Source: Aphelidium insulamus (lineage: Eukaryota > Aphelidiomycota > Aphelidea > Aphelidiaceae). Taken from it: a stretch of 64,000 nt of DNA. Below, piece by piece: positions 1-9,637 of the stretch (the first letter of the stretch is position 1; every line of letters begins with the position of its first letter). The position numbers were made by a program, and so were the translations under genes. Under the pieces are notes generated by a model. It ran no database searches and was not told the DNA's origin. It saw only the letters and a program-made list of their open reading frames with translations. The DNA lies in assembly GCA_036784855.1 (NCBI GenBank), contig JAZDSV010000048.1, forward strand, positions 1 through 64,000, written 5' to 3'.

Positions 1-259
1 AAGGTATATATATATGTACATATGTAGTCAGGCACTATCCCAACAGTTGGGTCTGTACACATTGTTTGTGGTCCAACTCCATTCAACCTGGCAGTTCAGG
101 CTACAAACGATATTTAACTAATAGGTAGACCGCGCTCTATTGCATGGCTATAGATGTGTACTACAATTATTTACTGTACTAGAAATTGATCTAGCATTGT
201 GGTGGGACCGGTTTTACCCGGGACTGTCCGGCATAACCGAAGTTGAGACCCCTTGCGAG

Positions 260-1381
260 CTACGCTCGTTGCAGATGGCGTGGTCGTTCTCGACCATGTA
301 TCGCACTCTCTGCTGCCATCCAAATATTTGGCGCCGCGTTGCAATCTCGATTCCACAGGCGACTACAGGTTGTACACCTGAGCTGACTGCAATTTAACTG
401 TTTAACTTTACTGTAGCTCATCCAATTTGGATTCGAGTTGGCTTTTGGCCGAAACGGCTTTGCACTCACTCGCTACTCCGACCGAGCCACAGTGACTGCA
501 GTATTTGCTGGTTCTGAACTCATTCACCAAGTACACCTCATATCCAGCCCTGCGAGCGTTTTTCGAAAACCTTTGCCTTTGACTGGTTCCTTGAAGGGTC
601 GATGCTGCCGCTGCGCCCAATCTCCAATGCCACAATGGCTTCATCTGGGCCGCCGTATTTCTGTCAAAATATCTTGAGCATCTTGGCCTCGGTTTTTTTG
701 GCGCAGTATATAGCTACCGAGCTTCAGCTTTCGAAACATGTACTCCCCGTTAACTGGTAATAGTTGTAAGTTGCATCTGTTTTTGGCCACGCAATATTCG
801 CGAAATCGATCCATATTTAGCGATTTTGGATTGAACGCGCTTAGTTCATTCTCCCACTCTCGCACATGCTTGTCTCCGGCAATACGTGATGTTGCGGCGA
901 ATTTGCTTGTGCTCGGAGAATCGTGTTTCTTTTCTGTGCTGCTGCTGCGTGTAGCGAAAGTTGTCTTGATGCATTTCTACAACTGTTAATAGATGTATCA
1001 CGTTAAGTATCATGCATGCCTGTTCCATCCACGCAGTAAAGCAATTCCCCATGTTTGGATTAATGGCACAATGGTTTTACGCACCAAGTTGTCATAGTTT
1101 GGTAGTTTGTCAATGTATAGATCGTCTGCAACATGTACTTGATCTCCTTGCACCATGACCTCTTTTTTCAGTAAAATGCTGCAGCTGACACCGTCAGTTT
1201 GAATTTGGTAATCAAAATGAAACTGGTCCTCATTGTCATTTCGAAGCCGGAATGCTTTTTTGTCAAGTTTGAAAAAGAGACGCCACACTCGGTTCTTGTT
1301 CACAGCATTTAGCGGTTTAAAGTCGACCTGGCTGTCTTTGATGTGTGGGAAACAAGCATCAATATTCACTGCCGTGTCCAC
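260..1381 (-). pseudogene. Decayed Fanzor (eukaryotic TnpB-like, OMEGA) RNA-guided nuclease gene
   Basis: Fanzor-type blocks occur in the right order but in different frames. About 1178-1198 reads TDGVSCS, matching the conserved TDGVS block. The RuvC-I block reads INPNMGN at 1044-1064, where the family has a catalytic Asp in a DPN-type motif; here that codon is AAT (Asn) at 1059-1061. Next come FRYTQQQHRKET near 940-975, then FRKLKLGSYILRQK near 690-735. The zinc-ribbon block EFRTSKYCSHCG lies near 490-530. The RuvC-III-like block LWNRDCNAAPNI lies near 310-350, and the C-terminal GRERPRHLQRA runs to a stop at 260. At least four frameshifts and several stops separate the blocks. The N-terminus could not be traced past about 1381. 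Fanzors are transposon-linked RNA-guided nucleases of eukaryotes and large DNA viruses. This copy cannot make a full protein, and its active site is also changed. Confidence 0.82.
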
Positions 1382-1475
1382 TGTGCTGCTGAAACTTCTA
1401 GCACCGTAAATGCGGCAAGGAAATGGAGCTGAGCGTAGTCGGGCATGAACAATCGCTGTTTACCGCGGAGCGCAA

Positions 1476-1928
1476 TTAGACGTTGTGCGCATCAATCATC
1501 AGGTGCGATGCGTCAGCGCGTGTGGTAATGCGTCCATCCAGCAGGTAGGTGTGGTCGGGCAACGGTTCATACACGTTACGCAGCACATCGGACGACACCA
1601 TGAACAGGTCCAGGGCTGCATGTGAAAAGCGTGAGTGGGCGGTGAAGTGCGCAAGATAATGAAAAACATTAAAAGTGTCACATGTGAAACGAAAACGTAC
1701 TGTCAGTGGCATTGACAAACAGTCACGTTGGAGTGGAGGTAGCGTGTCGCGCGGTGCATCCCCGTCGGGGTACAGGTAGTTTACCACGGGTCCAGGGATG
1801 AATGCGGGCATAGTTAATGGTTGAGAGAGACACCCAGAGTCAGTTTCAAGTCTTTCAAGTGAGTGTAGCTGGAGAGGCAACGGACTGTCTGCAGGTGACG
1901 GTCTGCAATCACCAATGTGGCGCAGCAA
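1476..1928 (-). CDS. Unrecognised 150-residue ORF upstream of the Fanzor relic
   Basis: An open frame of 150 codons on the same strand as the Fanzor relic and just upstream of it. No signal peptide, membrane segment or repeat is visible. The second half is moderately hydrophobic and mixed in composition, ending near DASHLMIDAHNV. I do not recognise it. It may be a cargo or N-terminal remnant of the same element, a small host gene or a chance frame. No intron with a good donor joins it cleanly to the downstream Fanzor frame. Confidence 0.3.
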   Translation of the reverse strand: MLRHIGDCRPSPADSPLPLQLHSLERLETDSGCLSQPLTMPAFIPGPVVNYLYPDGDAPRDTLPPLQRDCLSMPLTVRFRFTCDTFNVFHYLAHFTAHSRFSHAALDLFMVSSDVLRNVYEPLPDHTYLLDGRITTRADASHLMIDAHNV

Positions 1929-2456
1929 AGGTCAAGGTCGGCCGGTGATTGGCTGGAAAAATGCGGCGGCGCCACCTGTACGTTTCATTGAGGGTAAAAA
2001 TTTTAGCCTAATTAACGGCCCATAGCACGAATACTTTTCGTCCAGTGGCGAAGTGCCAATCTGTTTGCACACGCCAGTCTCGTACTCGGTGACATCGCCG
2101 GATGATCTTCTTGGCCATAGGAGAGGAGAGCTCCTCAGGAGAACTCCACAGGCGGGCAAACTTGCCCACCTTGCCTCGACGAAGTTACGCCATATTCTAG
2201 CTGGTTGGATAGGGATTCATAACGTTGAAACATTCACTTTGTTCCATTACGCGGCGGTGGCGGTATTCGCGAGGTGGTGCTAGTGCTCACGCATTAGTCA
2301 AGACATTTAACTTGAGTAAAAGTGCAGATAGTTCCTAATCACACCTTTCGGTCATAGCAAGTCTACAAGACTCCAACGCGGACAAAGAACTGCTTCATTG
2401 GATGTTGAATAGAAGGACTCTCAAAGAATCACTTGTGATGCTACTTCTCAAATGAC

Positions 2457-2544
2457 AACATTTCTGTTGCAAGTTTTTACTTGAAGTAATTGTCTGTCAT
2501 TACAATTACAATTACTTCAAGTAAAAACTTGCAACAGAAATGTT
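2457..2544. repeat. 37-bp perfect inverted repeat with 14-nt spacer
   Basis: Arm 2457-2493 is the exact reverse complement of arm 2508-2544, separated by 2494-2507. Arms start AACATTTCTGTTGC and end AGTAATTGT. Arms are AT-rich and without a U-tract, so this is not a simple terminator. It could be a fossil of paired element ends or a palindromic repair junction. Confidence 0.93.
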
Positions 2545-2676
2545 ATGTTGCACAAACTGGCCGTTAAGATGGGTGGAAAGTTTGTCAATTTGAAGACTGA
2601 TTGTGAGTGGGGAGGCAACGAGGTGTACATGAGTCTCAAGCCTATCCCAATTAAGTTCATCAATCCCGTCCTTTGA
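2545..2676 (+). CDS. Short ORF of 43 codons, doubtful
   Basis: ATG at 2545 directly abuts the right arm of the perfect hairpin; stop TGA at 2674-2676. The peptide is basic, begins MLHKLAVKMGGKF and contains a patch reading LKPIPIKFINPVL. It could be the end of an exon from a lost gene. There is no family match I recognise. Confidence 0.2.
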   Translation: MLHKLAVKMGGKFVNLKTDCEWGGNEVYMSLKPIPIKFINPVL

Positions 2677-3095
2677 AGTTGACTTCAAATTTAAGTTAAA
2701 AATTACTGTCTGGCATGAACAATTAAGGCGTATGTTGCGGTATGGTCGGTACAGAAAGAGTTTTTAAATTAATTAAGACGTCAAGAATCTTGCTAAGCGT
2801 CACTCGCCGCGTTAAGCAAGGTAATACGATTAATCGGAGTGCAGACGTGTCACAAGTTCTTTGGCATTGATATCAATGATACAAATAACGGCGGTGAGCT
2901 TGCACGGAAGTACGATTACTTAAAATTATAGTGTGATCTGATATGCACCTTGGACATCAACAATGGATTGAGTGCCTCCGAGCTACTTCATCGTGGGCAT
3001 GGCTCTGATCAAACAGTATGACAAGAAAATAAATTCGCCAAATTGCTATATCGCGATGCCTCATATATCATATGTAACAGGTCTTATCGTCAAGC

Positions 3096-3281
3096 GGCGT
3101 AGTAAAGGACGCGCACGCGAGTCCCAGCCATAGGTTCCCAATATTGAGGGAATACGACAGTCACTCTACGGCGGCATGAACGGTGGCGGCGCCGTCGGTT
3201 AAGGTTGTTTGAGTAACCTTAGCGCTATCAATCACCTAACCGTAAAAGGCAAATCCTCGCGTGCGCGTCCTTTACTACGCC
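3096..3281. repeat. 26-bp perfect inverted repeat overlapping a gene start
   Basis: 3096-3121 is the exact reverse complement of 3256-3281. The right arm lies in the first recognisable coding exon of the neighbouring PD-(D/E)XK-like gene (codons for RVLYYA). The left arm is therefore an inverted copy of coding sequence about 135 bp upstream. This suggests a local inverted duplication that may have damaged the gene's 5' end. Confidence 0.9.
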
Positions 3282-4321
3282 GACCCGGCCGATGCCGCAG
3301 TCACCAAATTCAAGGACACCAAACTGCTCCCCGGCGACAAATTGCCGGAGTCGTTCTTCAAGAAATGGTTCGACCTGGACGCTGTGGAAGAAATCGAGAC
3401 CGACGGCAACATCGACGTTGTCCACTTCGACCAGAATACTGGAGATTCTCGTTTGCCATTCACTCCAGTCGTGGTGGAGGGGCAGTCATTGAGAGTAATC
3501 AAGATCACTGGCGAAACTAGAGGTAAACGAACGCGATGCTTTCATGTTGCTATGTGCACTGACTACGTATAGGTGGTCGTAAGGCGCTCATTGAATCCAA
3601 AGCTTCGTTTGAGGCAGCCACATATTCACAAATCAAAGACGCCACCGGAGTCCGCACTGATGCGATTGTTGCTTGGGATATCGCTGCGATTGTCGATTCT
3701 TCCATCCCTATTCCAGATGGACTGTTGGCACATCTCCGATTTGTGCTGGGAGGAATCGGAATTGCGAACAAATCTGACCGTCGTTTTGTTATTAACGATT
3801 TTCTTCTCTATGCGGTGCGCAATCCTGATTTCCACGACAAGTTACGTCTATCTACAGAGACCGCAGTCGAAGTGCATGGTGACACTAAAGTTGGGCACAA
3901 AAGAAAGCGACAGTATCTGAGTGGTCTAGTTGACTACATCATCTTTCGTTTTCGTGTTGGTCAGCCAGTGGACGAGGTATCAGAGAAGGAAGCGCAGCTA
4001 GTTGTAGTTGAAGCAAATGACATTTGGACGGATGATGCAATGCGCCAGTGCGTGGCAGAGGCAGCCGCGATTCACAAGGCCCGCCAGGATGCAGGAAAGC
4101 AGCACTGCCAAGTCTGGGGCTGTCTGACCAATGCGTCCCAATGGCTGTTTGTTCACATCGATAACGATGGTGCACTCTTCGTCTCTGAGCCATTCTCTAT
4201 GGCGCTGGGTGTCTCGTCCATCAATGAGCAAGAGGTGACCAAGATATATCAGCTTCTACATTACATTGTCAAGGGCGCCTACCTCGCCTCTCCGACAACT
4301 GGCGACACTGAAAGCGAATAG
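3261..4321 (+). CDS. PD-(D/E)XK nuclease-like protein, 5' end unclear
   Basis: Two exons joined by a 50-nt intron (3523-3572). The frame is open back to about 3246 but has no ATG, so a first exon is missing, unseen or destroyed. About 340 residues. The C-terminal half has a restriction-endonuclease-like pattern: GLVDYIIF (Asp), then LVVVEAND, then a helix rich in A/Q/E (MRQCVAEAAAIHKAR) and a strand reading VWGCLTNASQWLFVHID. Comparable domains occur at the C-termini of crinkler-type secreted effectors, and as stand-alone nucleases. The expected ExK lysine is Asn here (codon AAT at 4016-4018), so catalysis is doubtful. The family call rests on pattern only. An inverted 26-bp copy of its 5' exon lies just upstream. 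Confidence 0.5.
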
Positions 4322-4404
4322 AACGAGAGAATATACACAAAATGAGACCATAAAACAGCTGAAAGGGCGTATGGCGGGGTGTATGTGGAAATTTTGCGAT
4401 GTTG

Positions 4405-5124
4405 CTAATGTGCACTTTGCACTATGAGACTCTCACTAGCCAAACACAGACACAGAGAGTCCACCGGTTCTTGGCGGTCGAGCACATTAAACGAGGACAG
4501 CTCCACAGTAGAACTCCACTGGCACGCAAACTTGCCCACCTTGCCACGGCACTTTTTCTCGCACGCCGACCTGCGTGATGTGCATATACCTTCGAGATCA
4601 TAGATGGTGGAGGGCTGATCCGGCTGTAATAATAGTGCCTGCGATTCATCGTACACCGTGACCAGCGAACCGAGGGGGAGGCACGGCGCACTGCCCAAGT
4701 GCCCATAGGCCCCGGGGTAGCGATAGTGGTAGAGAGTCAGCACCTTGACGCCGTTGCATACTTCCCTTTGAAATTCGGCACGCGCGTCTGCAGCTTCCTG
4801 CACCGCCACCTCGCTGTAGTCGTTGTCAAATTTGGTGCCGGTAGCAGCAACACAATTTGTCGCAGACATGCTGCTCAGAGTGCCGTAGAAGCAGACGTTC
4901 ATGCCAACAATCATGCCATCCTCGGCGCACTCGCGGCGATGGTTTGCTATCTGGCGTTTACACCACGCGTCGCCCGTCATATACGGCTCGGCAGATACGT
5001 TGCGATAGATCACAGCATGGGCGGTGTGTTGACCATCACCGCGAGACGACACCGGCCCAGCAGCAGTGTGGCCAGCAGAAGCCGCGGCCACAATTCCCGG
5101 CAGCGCCAACAGCACTGCAAGCAT
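4405..5124 (-). CDS. Secreted cysteine-containing protein, unknown function
   Basis: Single exon, 239 residues, ATG at 5124. The N-terminus MLAVLLALPGIVAAASAG is a good signal peptide with cleavage near residue 17. The mature part holds about a dozen cysteines spread through the chain (AWCKRQ, RRECAED, MNVCFYG, GICTSRRSACEKKCRGK, CLCLAS), which suggests an extracellular disulfide-bonded fold. No catalytic motif is evident. It converges with the PD-(D/E)XK-like gene (83 bp between stops) and lies about 105 bp from the divergent Tra2-like gene. I do not recognise a family. Confidence 0.65.
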   Translation of the reverse strand: MLAVLLALPGIVAAASAGHTAAGPVSSRGDGQHTAHAVIYRNVSAEPYMTGDAWCKRQIANHRRECAEDGMIVGMNVCFYGTLSSMSATNCVAATGTKFDNDYSEVAVQEAADARAEFQREVCNGVKVLTLYHYRYPGAYGHLGSAPCLPLGSLVTVYDESQALLLQPDQPSTIYDLEGICTSRRSACEKKCRGKVGKFACQWSSTVELSSFNVLDRQEPVDSLCLCLASESLIVQSAH

Positions 5125-5230
5125 ATTTGGTGTCTTGTGGCGACCTTAACCCTGACCGGTACCGCTTTCACCGCCGCGACGCCACAGCCGGCATTCTCTT
5201 GCTCTCTGCAATATTGCAGCAACATCAAGT

Positions 5231-6374
5231 ATGACGGCCGACGACGACCACCACGCCGGGGAAGCATCACCTGACCGCCGTGCCCGCTCTCGCTCTCCGG
5301 AGCCGGAACGTCGCGAGCGCTCTCCTCGCCGCAATAACGAGTACGCCGACACATGAGCCTGCACAGATTCTGCTGCCTGCGCATTCTTCTCTCTCTCTCT
5401 CATTCACCTTCTCTCACACCACACACCTACACACATCTGCACACCTCAACTTCTGTCATTACAACCACATCTGCACACATCTGCTATGCATCTACGTGCA
5501 TCTGCCGGCATTACGCCAACTAGTCGCCTATACACTACTGGGCCACCTCAGTCTGATCTGCTCGCAGCGGCAGCGTCAACCCCGGCAACAACCTGTACCT
5601 GACCAACCTGTCTGACCGCATCAACGAGAGTGAGCTGCTGGAAGTGTTTTCCAAATACGGAAAGGTACGTTTATATATATATGTAAAATGGTATGTCAAT
5701 ACATGTATGTAACAATTTGTAGGTGGACAGCTGCCAGATTGTCATGGACCCGCACACCAAGGAGTCACGTGGGTTTGCCTTTGTGACCATGGCTGAGCCG
5801 GCAGACGCCGATGCCGCCATCGAGGCCTTGAATGGCTTTGACTTGGGCGGGCGTGCCCTCTCCGTGCAGCGTGTAAGCAATGTGCACTAGTAGTAGTCCT
5901 TATTTCATTTATCATAGGCTCGCCGTGCCCGCCCGCGCACACCCACTCCCGGCCAGTACTATGGTCCGTCTGGTGGCCGTGATCGCATCCGTGACCGAGG
6001 TTGGTTGATCTTATATTTGTAGTATAGAGTTTCTCACCATTTCAGATGGCTATGGATCGCGAGGCGGATATGACCGCGGCTATGGCGACCGTGGATATGA
6101 CCGTGGTTACGACCGTGGCTATGACCGCTATGATCGTGGCTATGACCGGGGCTATGACCGTGACCGTGGTTACGACCGCGGCTATGACCGCGCTCCCCCT
6201 CGTGCATATGAACGCGACGATCGTGAGTGACTTGTGCATCTACATTTGTGCATTCTATGTGGTGTACGAGTACTCACCCAATGATGAGACGCAGGCCGCC
6301 GGTATGACCGCTCGCCACCGCGTGAGAGCCGCCGCGATGACTACCGTGGCTCGCGTGCCCGATCCCCGTACTAG
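5231..6374 (+). CDS. TRA2: Transformer-2-like SR splicing factor
   Basis: Six exons: 5231-5340, 5568-5664, 5723-5872, 5918-5999, 6046-6222 and 6295-6374. All joins keep frame. The protein has an N-terminal RS-type region (RRARSRSPEPERRERSPRR), then one RRM with RNP2 LYLTNL and RNP1 RGFAFVTM, then a Gly/Tyr/Asp/Arg region of repeated GYDR units, ending in a short RS tail (RGSRARSPY). This layout, RS-RRM-Gly-rich-RS, is that of Tra2 proteins, which bind exonic enhancers and promote exon inclusion in the nucleus. Intron 1 is 227 nt, far longer than the genome norm of about 50, and its retention would give a 41-residue product ending at a TGA in the intron. Confidence 0.85.
5341..5567 (+). promoter_or_regulatory. 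Unusually long, pyrimidine-rich first intron of the Tra2-like gene
   Basis: GTACGC donor and CAG acceptor. The intron has runs of CT and CA dinucleotides. Retention brings an in-frame TGA a few codons after exon 1. In animals Tra2 genes limit their own expression through poison splicing. A similar role here is inference. Confidence 0.4.
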
Positions 6375-6491
6375 GCACTTACTTGCCAGTGCACTCGGCC
6401 TATACAGCAACGCTAATATAATCAGCCTTTCAGCCATAGTTGAAGTGAATGCAATTACAACACATTTATATATATTTGACTGGTAGAAACT

Positions 6492-8615
6492 TCATGGCGA
6501 CGATACTGGCTTGGGTAAGGGCGACAGTAGCGGCTGCACACTTTTCGCTAGCTGTGTCGATGCCACGTATGCGACAAACACCAGCGTGGCGCAAAGGCCA
6601 AATATAAACTCTTGCGACCACTCAGACACCTATAATTATTGGCGACAAGCAACACGTGCATCAGCATAGTCACGGCTTACCCTCGTCAGTGTCACCACGA
6701 CAATCATGTTAAGCGGGACGCGGAATAGATTCATCACGGTGGCGCGCGTCTCTTCTGGGACATACTTGCCACGCATGGTTCTGCACGGTACAATTACATT
6801 GAAGTGTTGTGATATGCTGTACACATACCCCGCTACAGGAAAGTATATGCCGCAACAAATCTCAAACACATTGAACGCCCAGAACACGGCTGCTTCATTC
6901 TGCAACGTAAATAAGTAATGTCGCATTGCTTGCACTAATTGTACCCTGAACATTGCGGGCAATGCGAGAGATCCAGCAGCAATAAGTAACATTGCTGCAT
7001 TAATGAGGTTAAAGAACACAACGCAATCAACATACGCTGAACAGTCTGCTCAACTGCCCACTTGGAGGCGAGTGACACGCGAAATAGTAGTGATCCGACC
7101 ATCAGAGCGACCATGAATGTTGCGAATATCAAGCCAAACGGTATTGCGCTATTACTGCCGTCCTTGACCGCCTCCTCCAGAGCAGGGCCCCTTAAAGTGT
7201 TGAATTACGAGAGGTATACAAATGTCATTTAACTTGCCACATGAATACGAATGTGTACATGGATCCCTCAAATAGTGATACGATGATTCCAGTGCACAGA
7301 CACCGCCGATCTTGTATGAAGTCAGCTCAGCACTATTAACACGTCAATACACCAATAATACCGTTCATAACCGCTTTCAAACCACGAAGCAACGAATTGG
7401 TTGACTGGCGCTGCAATAGAATGTAAACAGCCAAAGAACAAGCGAAAACACTACTGCATGTACGCACTTCACCAGTAGATTTCGAGGACAGAGACTGGCC
7501 GTAGTTTTCGGTCCAGGTCTGAGCCACCAAGACACCTCCAGCAGCCAGGAACACAATTGCAAGCATGAATGGCGACACGAGCGACCCAGTCACATTTACG
7601 GCTGCATTCGACAGCATTCCACTGTACTTGTGAACGATTATTGCTTCATAATAATAACCCATGCTCACCACAAGATTGCGACCAAACCATTGCCATAGGT
7701 TGCCCAGGAGAATGTCGTTGATAGCTGCTCCGGCGAAAAACCTTGATAGAAATTACTACTATAATACATACTAAACTACTCACCGCGCGCATTATGTGCA
7801 TTCACCATCCACGCTTCAAACACGGAGAATAGCAGGGAAGTGCTGATGCCGCCTAGCAATTAATGGACATCAGGGACAACTGTGAACTACTAACCAAGAA
7901 ATCGGCCAAGCATCAGAACGTGAAAGTTTGGCGACAACTTTGTCAAGCACGAGCCAATGTAAACCACGGCGAAAAGTAGGCACATTTTCTTGCGGCCCCT
8001 ACGATTAGTGTAAACTGATTAAAAGACACTGACAGAAGACCCAAAAGACATTTATACGATGCAGACACACGCAGGCAGAATCACACGGTGACGTACACAG
8101 TGTCGGCGTAGGAGCTGATGACTGTGCCAAACAGCGCCGACGACAGAAAGCCCACCACGAACAGTATGCCAATCTCCTCCAGGCCGTAGCCGTAGCTCTT
8201 GTACAGCGGGTACACGTACGGTCCCTGCAGCCAGTCACCGGCTACATACTCAGTGTTGTGTGAGCCGCGCGGCCGGTGTGCACGCACCCATCATGCACAG
8301 ATAGACCGTGAGGTAGTTGCGGCGAAAGTCCACGTAGCGCCTGTTCAGAGTGGCTTGCACTGTTGCCGACGGGACCAGCCGCGTAGTCGGTCCCGGCTCC
8401 GTGCTGGTGTCCGCCGAACCGCCAAGTGCTATATTATCGGTACCGTGACCAGCGCCAATGTCCGCGCCGGTAGAGGGCCCCGCGGCATCCGACAGTTGCT
8501 TCACGCGGTAGCTGAGCAGTGCGGCCACCAGCGCCATAACAACGAATCCCGTGGCCCACATGGGCGATGAGGCGGCTGCATCGGCGCCGTGCTGTCCGCC
8601 GTGCTGTCCCGCCAT
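6492..8615 (-). CDS. MFSD5: MFSD5/SLC61A1-type molybdate-anion transporter
   Basis: Multi-exon gene, ATG at 8615 (MAGQHGGQ), stop at 6492-6494. The first TM segment (MWATGFVVMALVAALLSY) is followed by a Ser/Gly/Ala-rich loop, then FRRNYLTVYLCMM. After a splice comes AGDWLQGPYVYPLYKSYGYG, the family hallmark of MFSD5. Later exons hold a GRRKMCLLFAVVYIGSCLTKL block, the usual NWGENYG-like loop (here TENYGQSL) and FRVPLNMIVVV. The last exon starts after a GTAAGC intron and ends in a charged tail. The protein is a roughly 12-TM major facilitator implicated in molybdate uptake. The long N-terminal loop is lineage-specific. It shares a 176-bp divergent promoter with the + strand gene at 8792. Confidence 0.85.
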
Positions 8616-8791
8616 GATGGCTGGGCGTGTATGTATGTGGTGGGGGTACGTGCGTGGGTACACCCTGTGAATGTGTGATGTACACACCAACACGTCCACG
8701 GCGCGCAGTCTGTTTGTCTTGCGCCGCACTCGGACTTGCATCCCCTTGCCTTCCACACTCACACACACAGACACACCTTCACTCACGCACA
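8616..8791. promoter_or_regulatory. Bidirectional promoter region
   Basis: 176 bp between two divergent start codons (8615 minus, 8792 plus). It contains alternating CA/GT tracts but no clear TATA box. Confidence 0.5.
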
Positions 8792-9591
8792 ATGCTGTCA
8801 GCGGGTGTGGCTGCTGCCGCTCCCAGCGACAGCCAGGAGAATCTATACAGCGACTACAATGCAGGCATTGTGCAGCACGGCACAGCGGTGCCAAAGACTG
8901 TGGCAACCCTGTTCAGCGGCGATGTGGACCGCCTGCGCCGCCGCCAGTTGCCCACCGTCTGCCTGGGACCGTTCCAGCCGGGACCGTCCCCGCTAAACTT
9001 TGGCCAAGTCCCCTGCAACACTGCCTGTCTGTCGGCGGAACGGGCCGCCGAGGGAATCGGTCGCTATCGACAGTTCTGGCTGCTGCAGTGTCCTGACGAC
9101 GCCACCACCGCCACCGACTCTACCACATCGGCAGTGAATGTCACGCTGGACACCGCTGACGCCGGCATGATGGGATTCGAGTTCGCGGTGGTGTCTGCAC
9201 TTCAAATTGGTGTGCGCGAGGGTGGCGAGGATGACCAACCGCTTGCCATGTCGGCCGTGCCGGCTACAATGCGCATTGCAACCGGCACCGCGTGCCTCAT
9301 GTGCACCACTTGGACACCCCGGCAGCCCAACAAGCCCGGAGAAATGTGTCGCGCAAAGGTGACTATAAGCGCCGTGGTCGAGGAGGGTACAGGGCGGACA
9401 AGGGCGGCGAAGAACCGCTCGCCGCCTCTCAAATGGCAACTGTCCAACTTTGGGACCGCCATCAAGGTGTGTCACTCTGTCTGTCTGTCTGTTTAAATTT
9501 ACACCACGTCTGTCTGTCTGTCTGATACTTTTATATTTGGACTTCTACTCCTACATAGCATATAGTCTACAGCTGTACGAAATTCATGTAA
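8792..9591 (+). CDS. Unrecognised protein of about 236 residues
   Basis: Exon 1 runs from 8792 to about 9468. The intron (GTGTGT...CTACATAG) contains TCTG tetranucleotide tracts. Exon 2 is 9559-9591, giving the ending HIVYSCTKFM. Without splicing the frame stops at 9496 in the repeat tract. The N-terminus is MLSAGVAAAAPSDSQENLY. A middle block reads GRYRQFWLLQCPDD, and near the C-terminus is a basic stretch GTGRTRAAKNRSPPLKW. No signal peptide beyond a weak hydrophobic start, and no TM. The alternating hydrophobic pattern (VSALQIGV, ACLMCTTW, KVTISAVVEE) suggests a beta-rich fold. I do not recognise the family. It ends only 46 bp before the ASPM start. Confidence 0.6.
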
Positions 9592-9637
9592 GCTGATCAA
9601 ACCCTAGCCAATAATAGCAAAGGAGACAAAGAGAAAG

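Larger units (their letters stand above)
1929..3255. other. Gene-poor rearranged stretch
   Basis: About 1.3 kb between the Fanzor relic and the first intact gene. It has no convincing conserved gene. It contains a 37-bp perfect hairpin (2457-2544), a 43-codon ORF starting at the hairpin edge (2545-2676) and the left arm of a 26-bp inverted repeat that copies the 5' part of the next gene. The stretch looks like the debris of insertions and rearrangements. Confidence 0.5.

Noticed and set aside
260-1381. An intact bacterial-type IS605 TnpB element
   Set aside because: Frameshifts, stops and the changed RuvC-I Asp rule out an intact gene, and surrounding genes are eukaryotic.
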